In this document: positions 28,054-35,936 of the stretch, one piece after another | Position numbering within the stretch: the stretch's first letter is position 1 | Layout: every line of letters begins with the position of its first letter | From: CAVSLM01 sp963728895 | GTDB taxonomy: Bacteria > Pseudomonadota > Gammaproteobacteria > JBBQDK01 | Assembly (NCBI GenBank): GCA_963728895.1 | Contig: CAVSLM010000001.1 | Span: forward strand, 124,001 to 188,000 | Length of the DNA stretch: 64,000 nucleotides | Direction: 5' to 3' | The notes under the pieces: model-generated | The model's input: only the letters and a program-made list of their open reading frames with translations | Told to the model about the DNA's origin: nothing | The model's database searches: none | Made by a program: the position numbers and the translations under genes

Positions 28054-28313
28054 TAGCCCGGAAATCTCACCAGCCGGCCAGCGGCTGGCGGGTTAGTGAA
28101 TGGATTGCAGGGAAGATCCGGCATGCTTCACGATCTCCGAACGATGACACACGGTTTACGCCGCTGGCCTATCCCGGTTCTGGCGGTTTCTCGCTCGCCC
28201 TGGCTCAGGTCTAACTCAAGGGGTAGCTACGGCTACCCCTTTCGCTCCAGCCCGGCGCCAGGACGGCTGCGAATTCCGCCCGCTCCCGGGATGCTGATGA
28301 GATTGCCGGGCTA
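28054..28313. mobile_element. MITE-like element, copy 1, inside the RiPP operon
   Basis: The 260-bp element starts TAGCCCGGAAATCTCACCAG and ends GATGAGATTGCCGGGCTA, an imperfect terminal inverted repeat. It matches 49569-49826 and 59305-59565 over its length in the same orientation. It carries no gene. Its right end supplies the TAG stop of the flavoprotein gene (28311-28313), and its left end lies four bases before the MBL protein 1 start. No transposase for it is visible here. Confidence 0.75.
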
Positions 28314-29288
28314 GACTCGATACGGGTAGTAGGGAAACAGGTTCGGCCGCTCGCCCGTGCGTCGCAGGCAGACGTATTCGTAGGCGGAATAGCCGGCGAC
28401 GATGCCGTCGCTCATGGCCTTGGCGACACAGAACGGCACGCCGTTGACGTCCCCGGCGGAAAACAGCCCGGGCGTGCCTGTGGCCATGGCGCGGTCCGGA
28501 TCGAGAAAGCCGTTCGCCTGCCGGCGCGCCCCGACTTCCAGAAACCCGACCGAAGTCGCTCTCGCCTCGTAGGCGTTGAAGTCGACGATCAGCACGTCGG
28601 CTGCGAATGCGACGATGCTCTCGTCCGGGCGCTCGAAGCCAAGCTGCAGCCGCGGTTGCTCGGGATCGACTCTAAGCTGTACCAGGCGGCCGCATTCGAC
28701 GTCCGAAGGAATGTCTCCGCTGCACGGCGGCTCGGCCCAGGTGTGGATGTCGAGCGAGGATGTCGCACCGATGAACCTGCGGGTCGCGGCCACGCCTTCG
28801 GCACCGGCCAGGCAGACGCTGCGTATGCGCTCGTCGGCATCGAGCTGATCGATGAGCTGGCGCAGATGCTCGTTTCCGTGGAACCAGAGGATGCGTTTGC
28901 GATGAAACAGACGGCTTTCGCCCGGATGGCCCAGACGGCATCCGGTTGCCACGATGGCGGCGACGGTGCGGTAGCAGCCCGCCGCGGTCTGCACCTCGAA
29001 CATGCCTTCGTTCACCTGGCGCAGCGACAGCACGCGCTCGAAGCGCATCTCGACACCGAAATGCTCGCCGGCCGCGAGCAGGGCGCGCAGCTCGCGTTTG
29101 GTGAAAAACACCCCGGGCGTGTTGATCACCAGCGGCTGCCAGCGCGACAGTCCACCCGCCTGGTCGCTTGCTTCCAGCACCAGCACCCGGGCCTTGTAGC
29201 TCGCCGACGGTGCCGCGAGCCACGCCGCGCGTACTGCGGCGCTGAGTCCGGCCGGACCCGCGCCGACGACGATGATGTCATAATCCAT
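28311..29288 (-). CDS. thioredoxin-reductase-like flavoprotein
   Basis: From the ATG at 29286-29288 the protein has 325 residues. FAD binding is shown by DIIVVGAGPAGLSAA (GAGPAG 9-14) and the terminal FSAGDVNG. The middle NAD(P)-binding region (VCLAGAEGVA) is degenerate, and the CxxC redox pair of true thioredoxin reductases is absent. It is therefore a TrxR-like oxidoreductase, not a thioredoxin reductase. In the RiPP locus it could supply reduced flavin to the halogenase or oxidise the peptide; both are inference. It diverges from the LanB C-domain gene across 85 bp. Confidence 0.75.
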   Translation of the reverse strand: MDYDIIVVGAGPAGLSAAVRAAWLAAPSASYKARVLVLEASDQAGGLSRWQPLVINTPGVFFTKRELRALLAAGEHFGVEMRFERVLSLRQVNEGMFEVQTAAGCYRTVAAIVATGCRLGHPGESRLFHRKRILWFHGNEHLRQLIDQLDADERIRSVCLAGAEGVAATRRFIGATSSLDIHTWAEPPCSGDIPSDVECGRLVQLRVDPEQPRLQLGFERPDESIVAFAADVLIVDFNAYEARATSVGFLEVGARRQANGFLDPDRAMATGTPGLFSAGDVNGVPFCVAKAMSDGIVAGYSAYEYVCLRRTGERPNLFPYYPYRV

Positions 29289-29373
29289 GCCGATTGCCGC
29301 CCCGCGGCCGGTTGGGATTGTTGTGATTTCGGACAAGAATAGGCCATCTCCTGGGGTGCGGCGACAGGAGGCG

Positions 29374-30243
29374 ATGATCTCACCCCGGGAATACTGCATG
29401 GCTGCGGAGGACCTTGCGAATCTGGTGGCGAAGGGCTTTGCCCCGGTGCCCGCCGATGCGCACTGGCAGCAGTTCGACGTGGCCCTGCTGCGGGTCAGCG
29501 GCGACGCGCTGCCGAGCGCCCGGGCGATGTTCGGCGCGCTCGCGCCGCTCGTCGACCGCTGGCTTACCGAGGAGACACTGCACGGGTGGTTTTTCATGCG
29601 CAAGCCACCGGACGTGCGCCTGCGCTTCTGCCTGCGCTCCCAGATTGCCACCGCCGCCGCGGAAACCCTGGAAGCTCTGGTCCACGAGCAGATGATAGAA
29701 AGTCATCTTCGTGGTCTGTATCAGCCGGAGGTGCAGCGCTTCGGCGGCCCGGCGGCCATGGCGCTGGCGCACGCCTGTTTCCATGTCGACAGCAGGCTGT
29801 GGCTGCACCTGGATGCGCTCGACGAGCGGGGATTGCGCAAGGTGGACACCGACCTGCTCATGCCTTCGGTGATCCACCACTTGTTCCGCTGTTGCTGTGG
29901 GAGCGGGGGCGCGATGGAGGCGTGGCAGGCGCTTGCGGCGCTGATCGTTGAAGGAACCGGACCCATCGCTCCACGCTCGCCGTCGCCGCCCATCGGGCTC
30001 GAGGTCCTCATGGCCCGCGACGGTCTCGAACCGTCCGAGCGCCTGGTCCTTCAGACCTACGCGCAGGCCAACGAACGCTTCGGTCGGGAACTGGCCGGGC
30101 TGCGTTCCGGGGCGTCGATAGTGCGGCAGCCGGTCGCGCGCATTGCGGCGAGCGTTGCCCTGTTCCATCTCAACCGCCATGGCGTGCGCGGTGAGCGATC
30201 CGGACCGATGGCCGCGGGCGTGCTGGCGGCACTGGGCGGATAA
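29374..30243 (+). CDS. LanB C-terminal (elimination) domain protein, thiopeptide type
   Basis: The ATG at 29374 has AGGAGG six bases upstream; earlier in-frame Met codons overlap the divergent gene. The 289-residue protein matches stand-alone 'thiopeptide-type bacteriocin biosynthesis' proteins: HWQQFDVALLRVSG near the start, WFFMRKPPDVRLRF (about 67-80), and the helical end IAASVALFHLNRHG. In split LanB systems this domain removes glutamate from glutamylated Ser/Thr to give dehydro-residues. Its partner, the glutamylation part, is at 32503-34746. It is the only modifying gene on the plus strand, convergent with MBL protein 2. Confidence 0.82.
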   Translation: MISPREYCMAAEDLANLVAKGFAPVPADAHWQQFDVALLRVSGDALPSARAMFGALAPLVDRWLTEETLHGWFFMRKPPDVRLRFCLRSQIATAAAETLEALVHEQMIESHLRGLYQPEVQRFGGPAAMALAHACFHVDSRLWLHLDALDERGLRKVDTDLLMPSVIHHLFRCCCGSGGAMEAWQALAALIVEGTGPIAPRSPSPPIGLEVLMARDGLEPSERLVLQTYAQANERFGRELAGLRSGASIVRQPVARIAASVALFHLNRHGVRGERSGPMAAGVLAALGG

Positions 30244-30249
30244 TGGCGC

Positions 30250-30924
30250 TGTCCTGCCGCCGCCATCGCGCCGCCGGGAGCGACGCTCCCACAGGTGGGT
30301 GGGTTCGTTCCTCCTCGGATCATGATCCTCCGCGGCGTGATCCTCCGAGGGTGCAGGTTGGTCCTGCCGTCCTGAATGCCGGCACCGTGGGAGCGGGGCT
30401 ATTGTAGTGGTGCACGCTTGACGAGACGTTTGAGCCTTCGATGGAGGTAGGGCGGATAAGCGCAGCGCATCCGCCATTCATGATCGGCCGGCGTCAGGAG
30501 TGCACGAAGCCGTTTCGCACCCGTCGCGTTTCGCGTGCTGAGTGGATCGCGAAGGGGATCAGGCGTCGTGGGGAAACGGGGAGGCCAATGGGCGTCCCGG
30601 AGTCGGATTTTGAACCAGAGGTGGCTGGGTGGCGGATGCGCTGCGCTTATCCGCCCTACGGCACTGGTGACCGCCATCGACGAGTACCTCGCCAATTCAC
30701 AACACCAGGCCCAGGCGATTCATCCGGACCAGGAGCGCTCGCGATATCCTGCAGAAGGTCATTCGCGCCAATCGCCGCTCAGGTTCCAAACAGAATGAAA
30801 CAGTGCACTGGGCACCGCGATCCTGCGGCGCGACGGCGCCGCCGGTTTCAAACGCCGCTCCAGCATCGCGGTACCGTGGCCCTGCCGGCCGCCATCGCGC
30901 CGCCGGGAGCGACGCTCCCACAGG
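30250..30924. repeat. REP cluster between RiPP genes, including a perfect 28-bp inverted pair
   Basis: No gene is supported in 30244-30946. A 45-bp direct repeat (CCATCGCGCCGCCGGGAGCG core) occurs at 30250-30294 and 30880-30924, and its extension to about 30350 is the reverse complement of 12653-12735. Two perfect 28-bp arms, starting TAGGGCGGATAAGCGCAGCG at 30448-30475 and ending CGCTTATCCGCCCTA at 30631-30658, face each other across 155 bp. These are REP-type extragenic palindromes and the pair forms a BIME- or MITE-like unit. Confidence 0.7.
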
Positions 30925-30946
30925 GGATTGCTGCGGGTCGTGGCAA

Positions 30947-32506
30947 TCAATCCGGAGTGGGTTCGAATTCCACAAACTCGCCCACCCGCATCGGTTGCAC
31001 CGACACCGGTGAAGCGATGAGACCGTCCGCGCGGGTGACCGCGCGCCGTGCAGCAGCCTCCACCACGTGCGCTGGCGGCGGATCGGTGGAGAGCGCGTCC
31101 GGTGCCGAGCCATCGAGACAGGGACCGAGACCGCGCAGCCAGTACCACGGTGCGCCGCCCGCGGCGTACGGCACGATCCGCCTGGCGTGCCAGTGTTCGG
31201 CGACGTCGATCAGGTCGTCGGCGTCGCACATGATCTGCTGGCGCGCACCCCAGCTGCCGGGCGGCACGAAGGCGAGATACCGGCTTACCGACGAGAAGGC
31301 ATACTGCGCCGGGTAGAGCGCGAACCCGCGGTAGCCGCCGAACACGGTGTCCACGGGACCATGCAGCGCGCGCGCCTGGCCGGCCAGCTGCCGGGTGTCG
31401 CCCGCGCAGTCGCAGCCCGCATCCGCCAGAGCGGCGACCCTGCGTCCTGCCGCTTCCACCAGCCAGGTGGCCCCCTGGTTGCGGATCTCGGGGTGCAGGC
31501 GCTCGCCGACCGTCGGCTGCTCGCCGTAGAACGGCAGTGCGTGCACGCCCATGGCGCCCACGTGGAATCCGGTCCAGTCCTCGACACCGTGCACGTTGCG
31601 AAAGCCGAGCTCGCGCAGGCGCGCGGCCATGTCGATGGCAAGCACCGATTCGCGGCCGACCGCCGGCACGTAGATGGGCGTGTCGGCGCCGCAGCGCAGC
31701 AGGGTCCCGGGATCGAAGTGATCCGGGTGCGAGTGGGTTACCAGCACCGCGTCCGGACGGCCGAGCTCCCCGAGCGTGAGCGGTTGCCAGTCCCGCGGGT
31801 ACCGGCGCGAGGCGGGCAACAGATAGGGATCGATCAGCAGTCGGCGCTCACCATTCCCGACCTCCAAAGTGGCGTGGCCGACGTAGCGCACGCCGGCCGG
31901 CCGCTCGATCATCGCCGATTTGCGGGTGCTCACCAGCGCGCCCGCCTCGAGCAGCGCGTCCCAGAGCGTACGGGCGGCCTTGGAGCGTGGAGGTCCGGCA
32001 CCTGCCTGCCAGTCTCCCAGATGGCGCGCGAGATCGCGCGCAACCGACGCCGCAAGGTCAATGGTCGCGACCCGCTCGGCGAGGTCGCGTTCGACCCGCA
32101 GCTGCACCGGCCGGACCCGGGACGGATCCGGGTACAGCCACTTGTCGCGCAGGCGGTCGGGTGCGCAATACAGATCGCCCAGCCATCTCGGCAGGACTCG
32201 ACCGAGCACCTCTCGGGCGTTGCGTACCAGATGCGCGAGACCGTACTTCTCCCGGTAGGCGTAGAGCACGGCGAGCCGACGCTGCAGCTCCCGCTCGCAC
32301 CGCCCGGAGATTGCGCTGCCGAAGTGGGTGTCGTCGCCGTAGATCAGGCGCAGGCCGACGTGCGGAGCGAGCGTTCTGCGAGCCGCCCGGCTTGCGGCCC
32401 GTGCGGCCGTTCCTGCGGATTGCCCGGGCGGCGCGTCCGAACGGCAAGTCCTGGCGCTCGAGGCAGACTTGGCCAGGCCGGCTTGCCTCGGACGGACGCG
32501 GGTCAT
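30947..32506 (-). CDS. metallo-beta-lactamase-fold protein 2 of the RiPP locus
   Basis: The ATG at 32504-32506 overlaps the LanB stop (ATGA), so I choose it over an upstream in-frame extension. The 519-residue protein has a helical N-terminal half (about 45-195) that I do not recognise, then an MBL domain: YVGHATLEVG, LLIDPYL and the metal motif VTHSHPDHFDPG (H258, H260, D262, H263), with further His/Asp downstream (ALADAGCDCAG). The MBL half is related to MBL protein 1, but the extra domain is on the other side. The substrate is unknown. Translational coupling to LanB suggests a direct role in peptide modification. Confidence 0.72.
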   Translation of the reverse strand: MTRVRPRQAGLAKSASSARTCRSDAPPGQSAGTAARAASRAARRTLAPHVGLRLIYGDDTHFGSAISGRCERELQRRLAVLYAYREKYGLAHLVRNAREVLGRVLPRWLGDLYCAPDRLRDKWLYPDPSRVRPVQLRVERDLAERVATIDLAASVARDLARHLGDWQAGAGPPRSKAARTLWDALLEAGALVSTRKSAMIERPAGVRYVGHATLEVGNGERRLLIDPYLLPASRRYPRDWQPLTLGELGRPDAVLVTHSHPDHFDPGTLLRCGADTPIYVPAVGRESVLAIDMAARLRELGFRNVHGVEDWTGFHVGAMGVHALPFYGEQPTVGERLHPEIRNQGATWLVEAAGRRVAALADAGCDCAGDTRQLAGQARALHGPVDTVFGGYRGFALYPAQYAFSSVSRYLAFVPPGSWGARQQIMCDADDLIDVAEHWHARRIVPYAAGGAPWYWLRGLGPCLDGSAPDALSTDPPPAHVVEAAARRAVTRADGLIASPVSVQPMRVGEFVEFEPTPD

Positions 32507-34746
32507 GCGCGGCAAAAGGGAACGGCAAGCTCGACCACATGGGTTCCCCGCCCGGGGATGGGCAGGCCCGGGGTCGCCTCTTCCACGACGACGAACGGGA
32601 CTTCGGACCGCAGCCCCTTGAACAGGGCTTCCAGCGCGAGCGGACTGTCGCGGTGCATCCGCAGCGGTTCGAAACCGGGCGCGGACACCTGCAGCTGCTC
32701 GGGCCAGTCGAGCCGGCTTGCGATGTCCTGCCACAGGCGAAACCGCTCGCAGCCGCGGCTTCGGAGCAGCGCGCCGAGATCCGTGGACAGCAGTGACCTG
32801 CGCCGGCGCAGCACGGCGCCGCGTTCGAGCAGCACGCGCGGCGTGTATCGGGTGGAGGCGAGCTCGGACACGATAGGCACGTCGACCGCCCGTTGATTGC
32901 GCCCCGGCGATTCATGAAAGCCGGTCCAGAGCAGCAGCTGCGCGACGGGGTCCCGCGACTGCAGGTCGGCCACGCCCAGGGAGATCACCGCGTAGGACTG
33001 CGTGCTTCCCGCAAGCTTCAGCACTGCGCGGCCGCTGCGTGCATCGACGTCGAGTCTCGCACCCGCGAGCGCCAGGGCGTCGGGACTCGCGCTCCAGGGA
33101 TCCACGTGACGCTGCAGCAGGGCAGGGCTTGCGAGTACGTTCGGATTGTCGGGGAAGGCGGTCCTGAGCTCGAGCGGGGCCACGCCGGTTTGCTGCGCGT
33201 CCTTCGCCACCTGCGCCCGGATCCACTGCATGGTTTCCTCCCCTTCCAGGACGGCTGCGAACCGCGCGCTCGCCAGCGTGGGAATGTCCGCCACGCTGCG
33301 CACGGTCACGGTGAAGCCGCCGGAGAGCTCGACATAGAGGCAACCGGTGGAGGCCACCGGGTACGGCGCGGCGCCGATCGCCGTGGGCAGTGCCGCCTGC
33401 ACTTCCGGCGCATCGAGGCAATGCTCCCAGGTGCGCAGCCGTGCGCGTGCCTCGGGTTCCTCCAGCGCCTGCGAAGACGGCCATACGGCTCGTGAGACGG
33501 GCGGCTGGGCGGCCATCAGTCGCGCGCCCTCACCGAGCGATTTGCCGCCCGCCAGCGCCTTGGTCAGCCGCGCCCTGAGCGCAGCGCGCATGGCGGCATC
33601 GACGCTCGCGCCGTGCAGCCACTGTCGCTCGTAGTCGCCCAGCGCGGCGAGCAGCGCACCGCGCTGGGCCCCGTCGAGCGTCATGCGCCATGGTAGGGCA
33701 AGGTCGCAACGCAGGACCTGCGGCGGGACCATGTCGGGCGCGAGCCCCAGGGTCTGCGCCAGCGTCATCAGGCACCGCCGGGCAGCTCCGAGCCGGGCGA
33801 CGAAGTCGTTCGCAGACATCGCTCCGCCATCCGCTGACAGCCGCCGGCATTCGGCACGCAGCGCATCGACTGTGCTGCTCCAGGCTGAGCGGTCTTCGGC
33901 GTCGAGGTCTTCCGCGGCTCGTTCCAGCGCTTCCCACGGCGTTTCGAACCGGGCGGGCAGGTCCATGCCGCCGACCAGCATGCCGCCGGCGGCAAATGCT
34001 TCGAACAGATGCAGCAGGCGGCGGTGTCCGCCAATCGGCAGGGCAAGCCTGTGCGCGACTTCCGCCGCGAGGCGATCGAGATTCATCGGCGGCAGGGCGG
34101 CGAGCGCCGCCAGCGTCACGGCCACTTCCGGGTGCGGATCCAGCGCGCGATGCTCGACCCTTCCGTCCGGCAGGCGACGGAAGAAGGTCCAGCCGCCACC
34201 GGGCGCGGCATCCAATGTCGGATTGAGCTGCCAGGTGGCGCGATAGGTGTACTGCGGTCGTCCCGCCAGCTGGCGGATCAGGCACTGGAATGGACGCAGG
34301 TCCGCGGTGAAATGAAGCCGCCCTGCGCGTTCCTCGAAGCCGCCGGAGGATGCGAAGCCGACTTCGGTGACACCCGCCCAGAGGCCGTGCGGCGTGGCGC
34401 GCCCTGCCGCGCGCGCGAGGTAGCGATACAGCGTATGCTCGGCGAGGCGCATGGCGCGATTGCGCGGGCCGTGGCGGCGAAGCATCGCTCCGCGGATGCG
34501 CGTGCAGGCCGAGGGACTGGACAGTGCAAGCGCCTTGTCGAACCACGAATCCTCCATGGCACGCGCCCACAGAAAGCTTCGTTCGCGCTCGATGCCTGCC
34601 CGGTATGCCCGCTCCAGCTCCGCATCGGCCGCGCTGCTCCGGCGGGTGTCCCGGGTGCGCGCAGCGAGCTCCGACCCACCGAATCCGTCGAGTGCTTCCA
34701 GGGGCCAAGCCGCGGCACGCAGAACTCCGGCCGGAGCAAGTTTCAA
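32503..34746 (-). CDS. LanB-type dehydratase, glutamylation part
   Basis: The protein fits the lantibiotic dehydratase N-terminal family: HTLYRYLARAAGRATPHGLW (about 110) is the conserved block, followed by GVTEVGF and typical late motifs such as ARFAAVLEGEETMQW and STRYTPRVLLERG. It transfers glutamate from Glu-tRNA to Ser/Thr of the precursor. The frame is open far upstream, but that part overlaps other genes. A TTG at 34744-34746 overlaps the previous stop (TTGA) and gives the normal family beginning M-KLAPAGVLRAAAWPLEALD, about 747 residues. The elimination domain is missing here and is supplied by the gene at 29374. Confidence 0.83.
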   Translation of the reverse strand: MKLAPAGVLRAAAWPLEALDGFGGSELAARTRDTRRSSAADAELERAYRAGIERERSFLWARAMEDSWFDKALALSSPSACTRIRGAMLRRHGPRNRAMRLAEHTLYRYLARAAGRATPHGLWAGVTEVGFASSGGFEERAGRLHFTADLRPFQCLIRQLAGRPQYTYRATWQLNPTLDAAPGGGWTFFRRLPDGRVEHRALDPHPEVAVTLAALAALPPMNLDRLAAEVAHRLALPIGGHRRLLHLFEAFAAGGMLVGGMDLPARFETPWEALERAAEDLDAEDRSAWSSTVDALRAECRRLSADGGAMSANDFVARLGAARRCLMTLAQTLGLAPDMVPPQVLRCDLALPWRMTLDGAQRGALLAALGDYERQWLHGASVDAAMRAALRARLTKALAGGKSLGEGARLMAAQPPVSRAVWPSSQALEEPEARARLRTWEHCLDAPEVQAALPTAIGAAPYPVASTGCLYVELSGGFTVTVRSVADIPTLASARFAAVLEGEETMQWIRAQVAKDAQQTGVAPLELRTAFPDNPNVLASPALLQRHVDPWSASPDALALAGARLDVDARSGRAVLKLAGSTQSYAVISLGVADLQSRDPVAQLLLWTGFHESPGRNQRAVDVPIVSELASTRYTPRVLLERGAVLRRRRSLLSTDLGALLRSRGCERFRLWQDIASRLDWPEQLQVSAPGFEPLRMHRDSPLALEALFKGLRSEVPFVVVEEATPGLPIPGRGTHVVELAVPFCRA

Positions 34747-35186
34747 GGCATATCCGGAGCGGGATCCCGAGACGAGATGCGTTCCGCCAGCCGCCGGTTG
34801 CGCGCCTCGAGCACTCGCCGGTGCAGTTGCACGCGTGCGGCAAGCGGTTCCTGGTGATGGCGCTCGACTGCGAGCACCGCGGCGAAATCGGCGATCACGG
34901 CCAGGAACTGGTCGGGACGAAGCCCCGCCTGCGCGAGCCAAGCGCCGACCGCCTCCGGGTCGAACAGTCCCAGGTCGCGACAGTAGTGATCGGCGAGCGC
35001 CTGTATGTCGCCGGCATCGGGCAGGATGCCGAGTCGGGCGGCCTCCTGCGCGGCGAGATGGGAGAGGAGCACCTTCTTTCCGATGACCTTGTCGTTCCCG
35101 CCCGGTCTGGCAAGGATTTCCAGCTCCGGTGAAGTCGTGTCCGCCTGCGCATCGTCCGGGGACTGCCACTCGCTGCATTTGGCCAT
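34743..35186 (-). CDS. small helical protein, SurA-N-like, of the RiPP locus
   Basis: The 147-residue protein starts at the ATG 35184-35186, with GAGGGCG upstream. After a polar N-terminus it is mostly helical. The segment AAQEAARLGILPDAGDIQAL and the following WLAQAGLRPDQFLAVI look like the N-terminal chaperone domain of SurA/PpiC-type proteins, but there is no signal peptide and no isomerase domain. It lies between the precursor's terminator and lanB, coupled to lanB by TTGA. It may bind or present the precursor peptide. The resemblance is by eye only. Confidence 0.55.
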   Translation of the reverse strand: MAKCSEWQSPDDAQADTTSPELEILARPGGNDKVIGKKVLLSHLAAQEAARLGILPDAGDIQALADHYCRDLGLFDPEAVGAWLAQAGLRPDQFLAVIADFAAVLAVERHHQEPLAARVQLHRRVLEARNRRLAERISSRDPAPDMP

Positions 35187-35268
35187 CGCGAATCGCCCTC
35201 GCGTCAACGAAAAGGATTGGCCGCCGGACGAAAGGCGATGCGCGCGCGACCATGGGAGAGGACGGCAG

Positions 35269-35302
35269 AAAAAACGAGGCGGATCGCGTGCCGCGGTCCG
35301 CC
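35269..35302 (-). terminator. rho-independent terminator after the precursor gene
   Basis: On the minus strand a GC stem (GGCGGACCGC / GCGATCCGCC, one mismatch) with a five-base loop is followed three bases later by TTTTTT. It lies 25 bp after the precursor stop and before the next gene. This layout makes the precursor transcript more abundant than the enzyme transcripts by partial read-through. Confidence 0.85.
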
Positions 35303-35326
35303 CCGCCCGTCACCGGCGCACGTGTG

Positions 35327-35704
35327 TCACCAGGGACACATGACCGTGCTGTATTCGAACTGCTTCGGGTTGAGATACGAGGGAAGTGTGGCCGACTGGA
35401 GACTGACGGTCGGGATCGACGTCGAAAGGTAGTTGGTGGCACCGCCCGCCACCTTCTCGAGCTGCTCATCGGAGAGCTCGCCGCTCGCCTCGGCCAGCGC
35501 CTTCGCCATCTGCGCTTCGCTGGCCCTCATCACCTCCTGCGCCTCGTGCTGGGTGAAGTTGAAACCAGCCGCCTTGCCGGCGTCGGTAACGGCCGCCAGG
35601 AACTCCTCGCCGTTTTTTACCCCATTGATTTTCGCCCTCAGTCCTTCGCCCTTGGGACTGTTCAGGTAATTCTGGTAGAAATCGACAAATGCTTCTTTGG
35701 ACAT
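35327..35704 (-). CDS. Nif11-type RiPP precursor peptide
   Basis: The 125-residue peptide begins MSKEAFVDFYQNYLNSPKGE, a Nif11-like leader (about 1-75), and has the helical ELSDEQLEKVAGG (76-88) with a double-glycine cut site at 87-88. The 37-residue core (89-125) is rich in Ser/Thr (11), has Tyr at 92, 110 and 118, Pro at 98, 108, 113 and 124, and ends Met-Cys-Pro-Trp, with a single Cys (123) and a single Trp (125). A strong GGGGGATGGG site precedes the ATG, and a terminator follows. The exporter with C39 peptidase at 40986 should cut after GG. Dehydration, methylation and Trp halogenation are inferred from neighbours. Confidence 0.9.
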   Translation of the reverse strand: MSKEAFVDFYQNYLNSPKGEGLRAKINGVKNGEEFLAAVTDAGKAAGFNFTQHEAQEVMRASEAQMAKALAEASGELSDEQLEKVAGGATNYLSTSIPTVSLQSATLPSYLNPKQFEYSTVMCPW

Positions 35705-35872
35705 TTCCCATCCCCCTATTCTTGCACCGCGCGCATTCCGGAGTATGCCCCGCCCGTCGCGTATGCGCCTGCCGCGTCGGATTCCGCGTTTTCAACTATG
35801 GTTTATGGGGGCGATTTTCGCAAGCCGGGCCCATCGGCGTCATTTCGACGACGCGTACCCACCGGCGCCGCT

Positions 35873-35920
35873 GGCCCGAAATCTCTCCATCCGGCCGGCG
35901 GCTGGCCAGCCTGCCGCGGG
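35873..35920. mobile_element. possible left-end remnant of the MITE-like element
   Basis: GGCCCGAAATCTCTCCATCC followed by GGCCGGCGGCTGGCCAG resembles the first ~45 bp of the elements at 28054, 49569 and 59305. The rest of the element is absent. It lies between the precursor gene and the upstream radical SAM gene; the remainder of 35705-35872 holds only the precursor's leader region and presumed promoter. Confidence 0.4.
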
Positions 35921-35936
35921 TTGGTTACGCGAAACA

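Noticed and set aside
28311..29288. true thioredoxin reductase
   Set aside because: No CxxC pair is present and the NAD(P) motif is degenerate.
29287..29651. longer starts for the two divergent genes at 29.3 kb
   Set aside because: Each extension reads through the other gene. Family-typical starts (MDYDIIVVG on minus; ATG after AGGAGG on plus) leave an 85-bp divergent gap.
32503..34746. peptide-aminoacyl-tRNA ligase (PEARL) rather than dehydratase
   Set aside because: A separate elimination-domain protein is encoded at 29374-30243, which favours dehydration. Not excluded, since the precursor ends in Trp.
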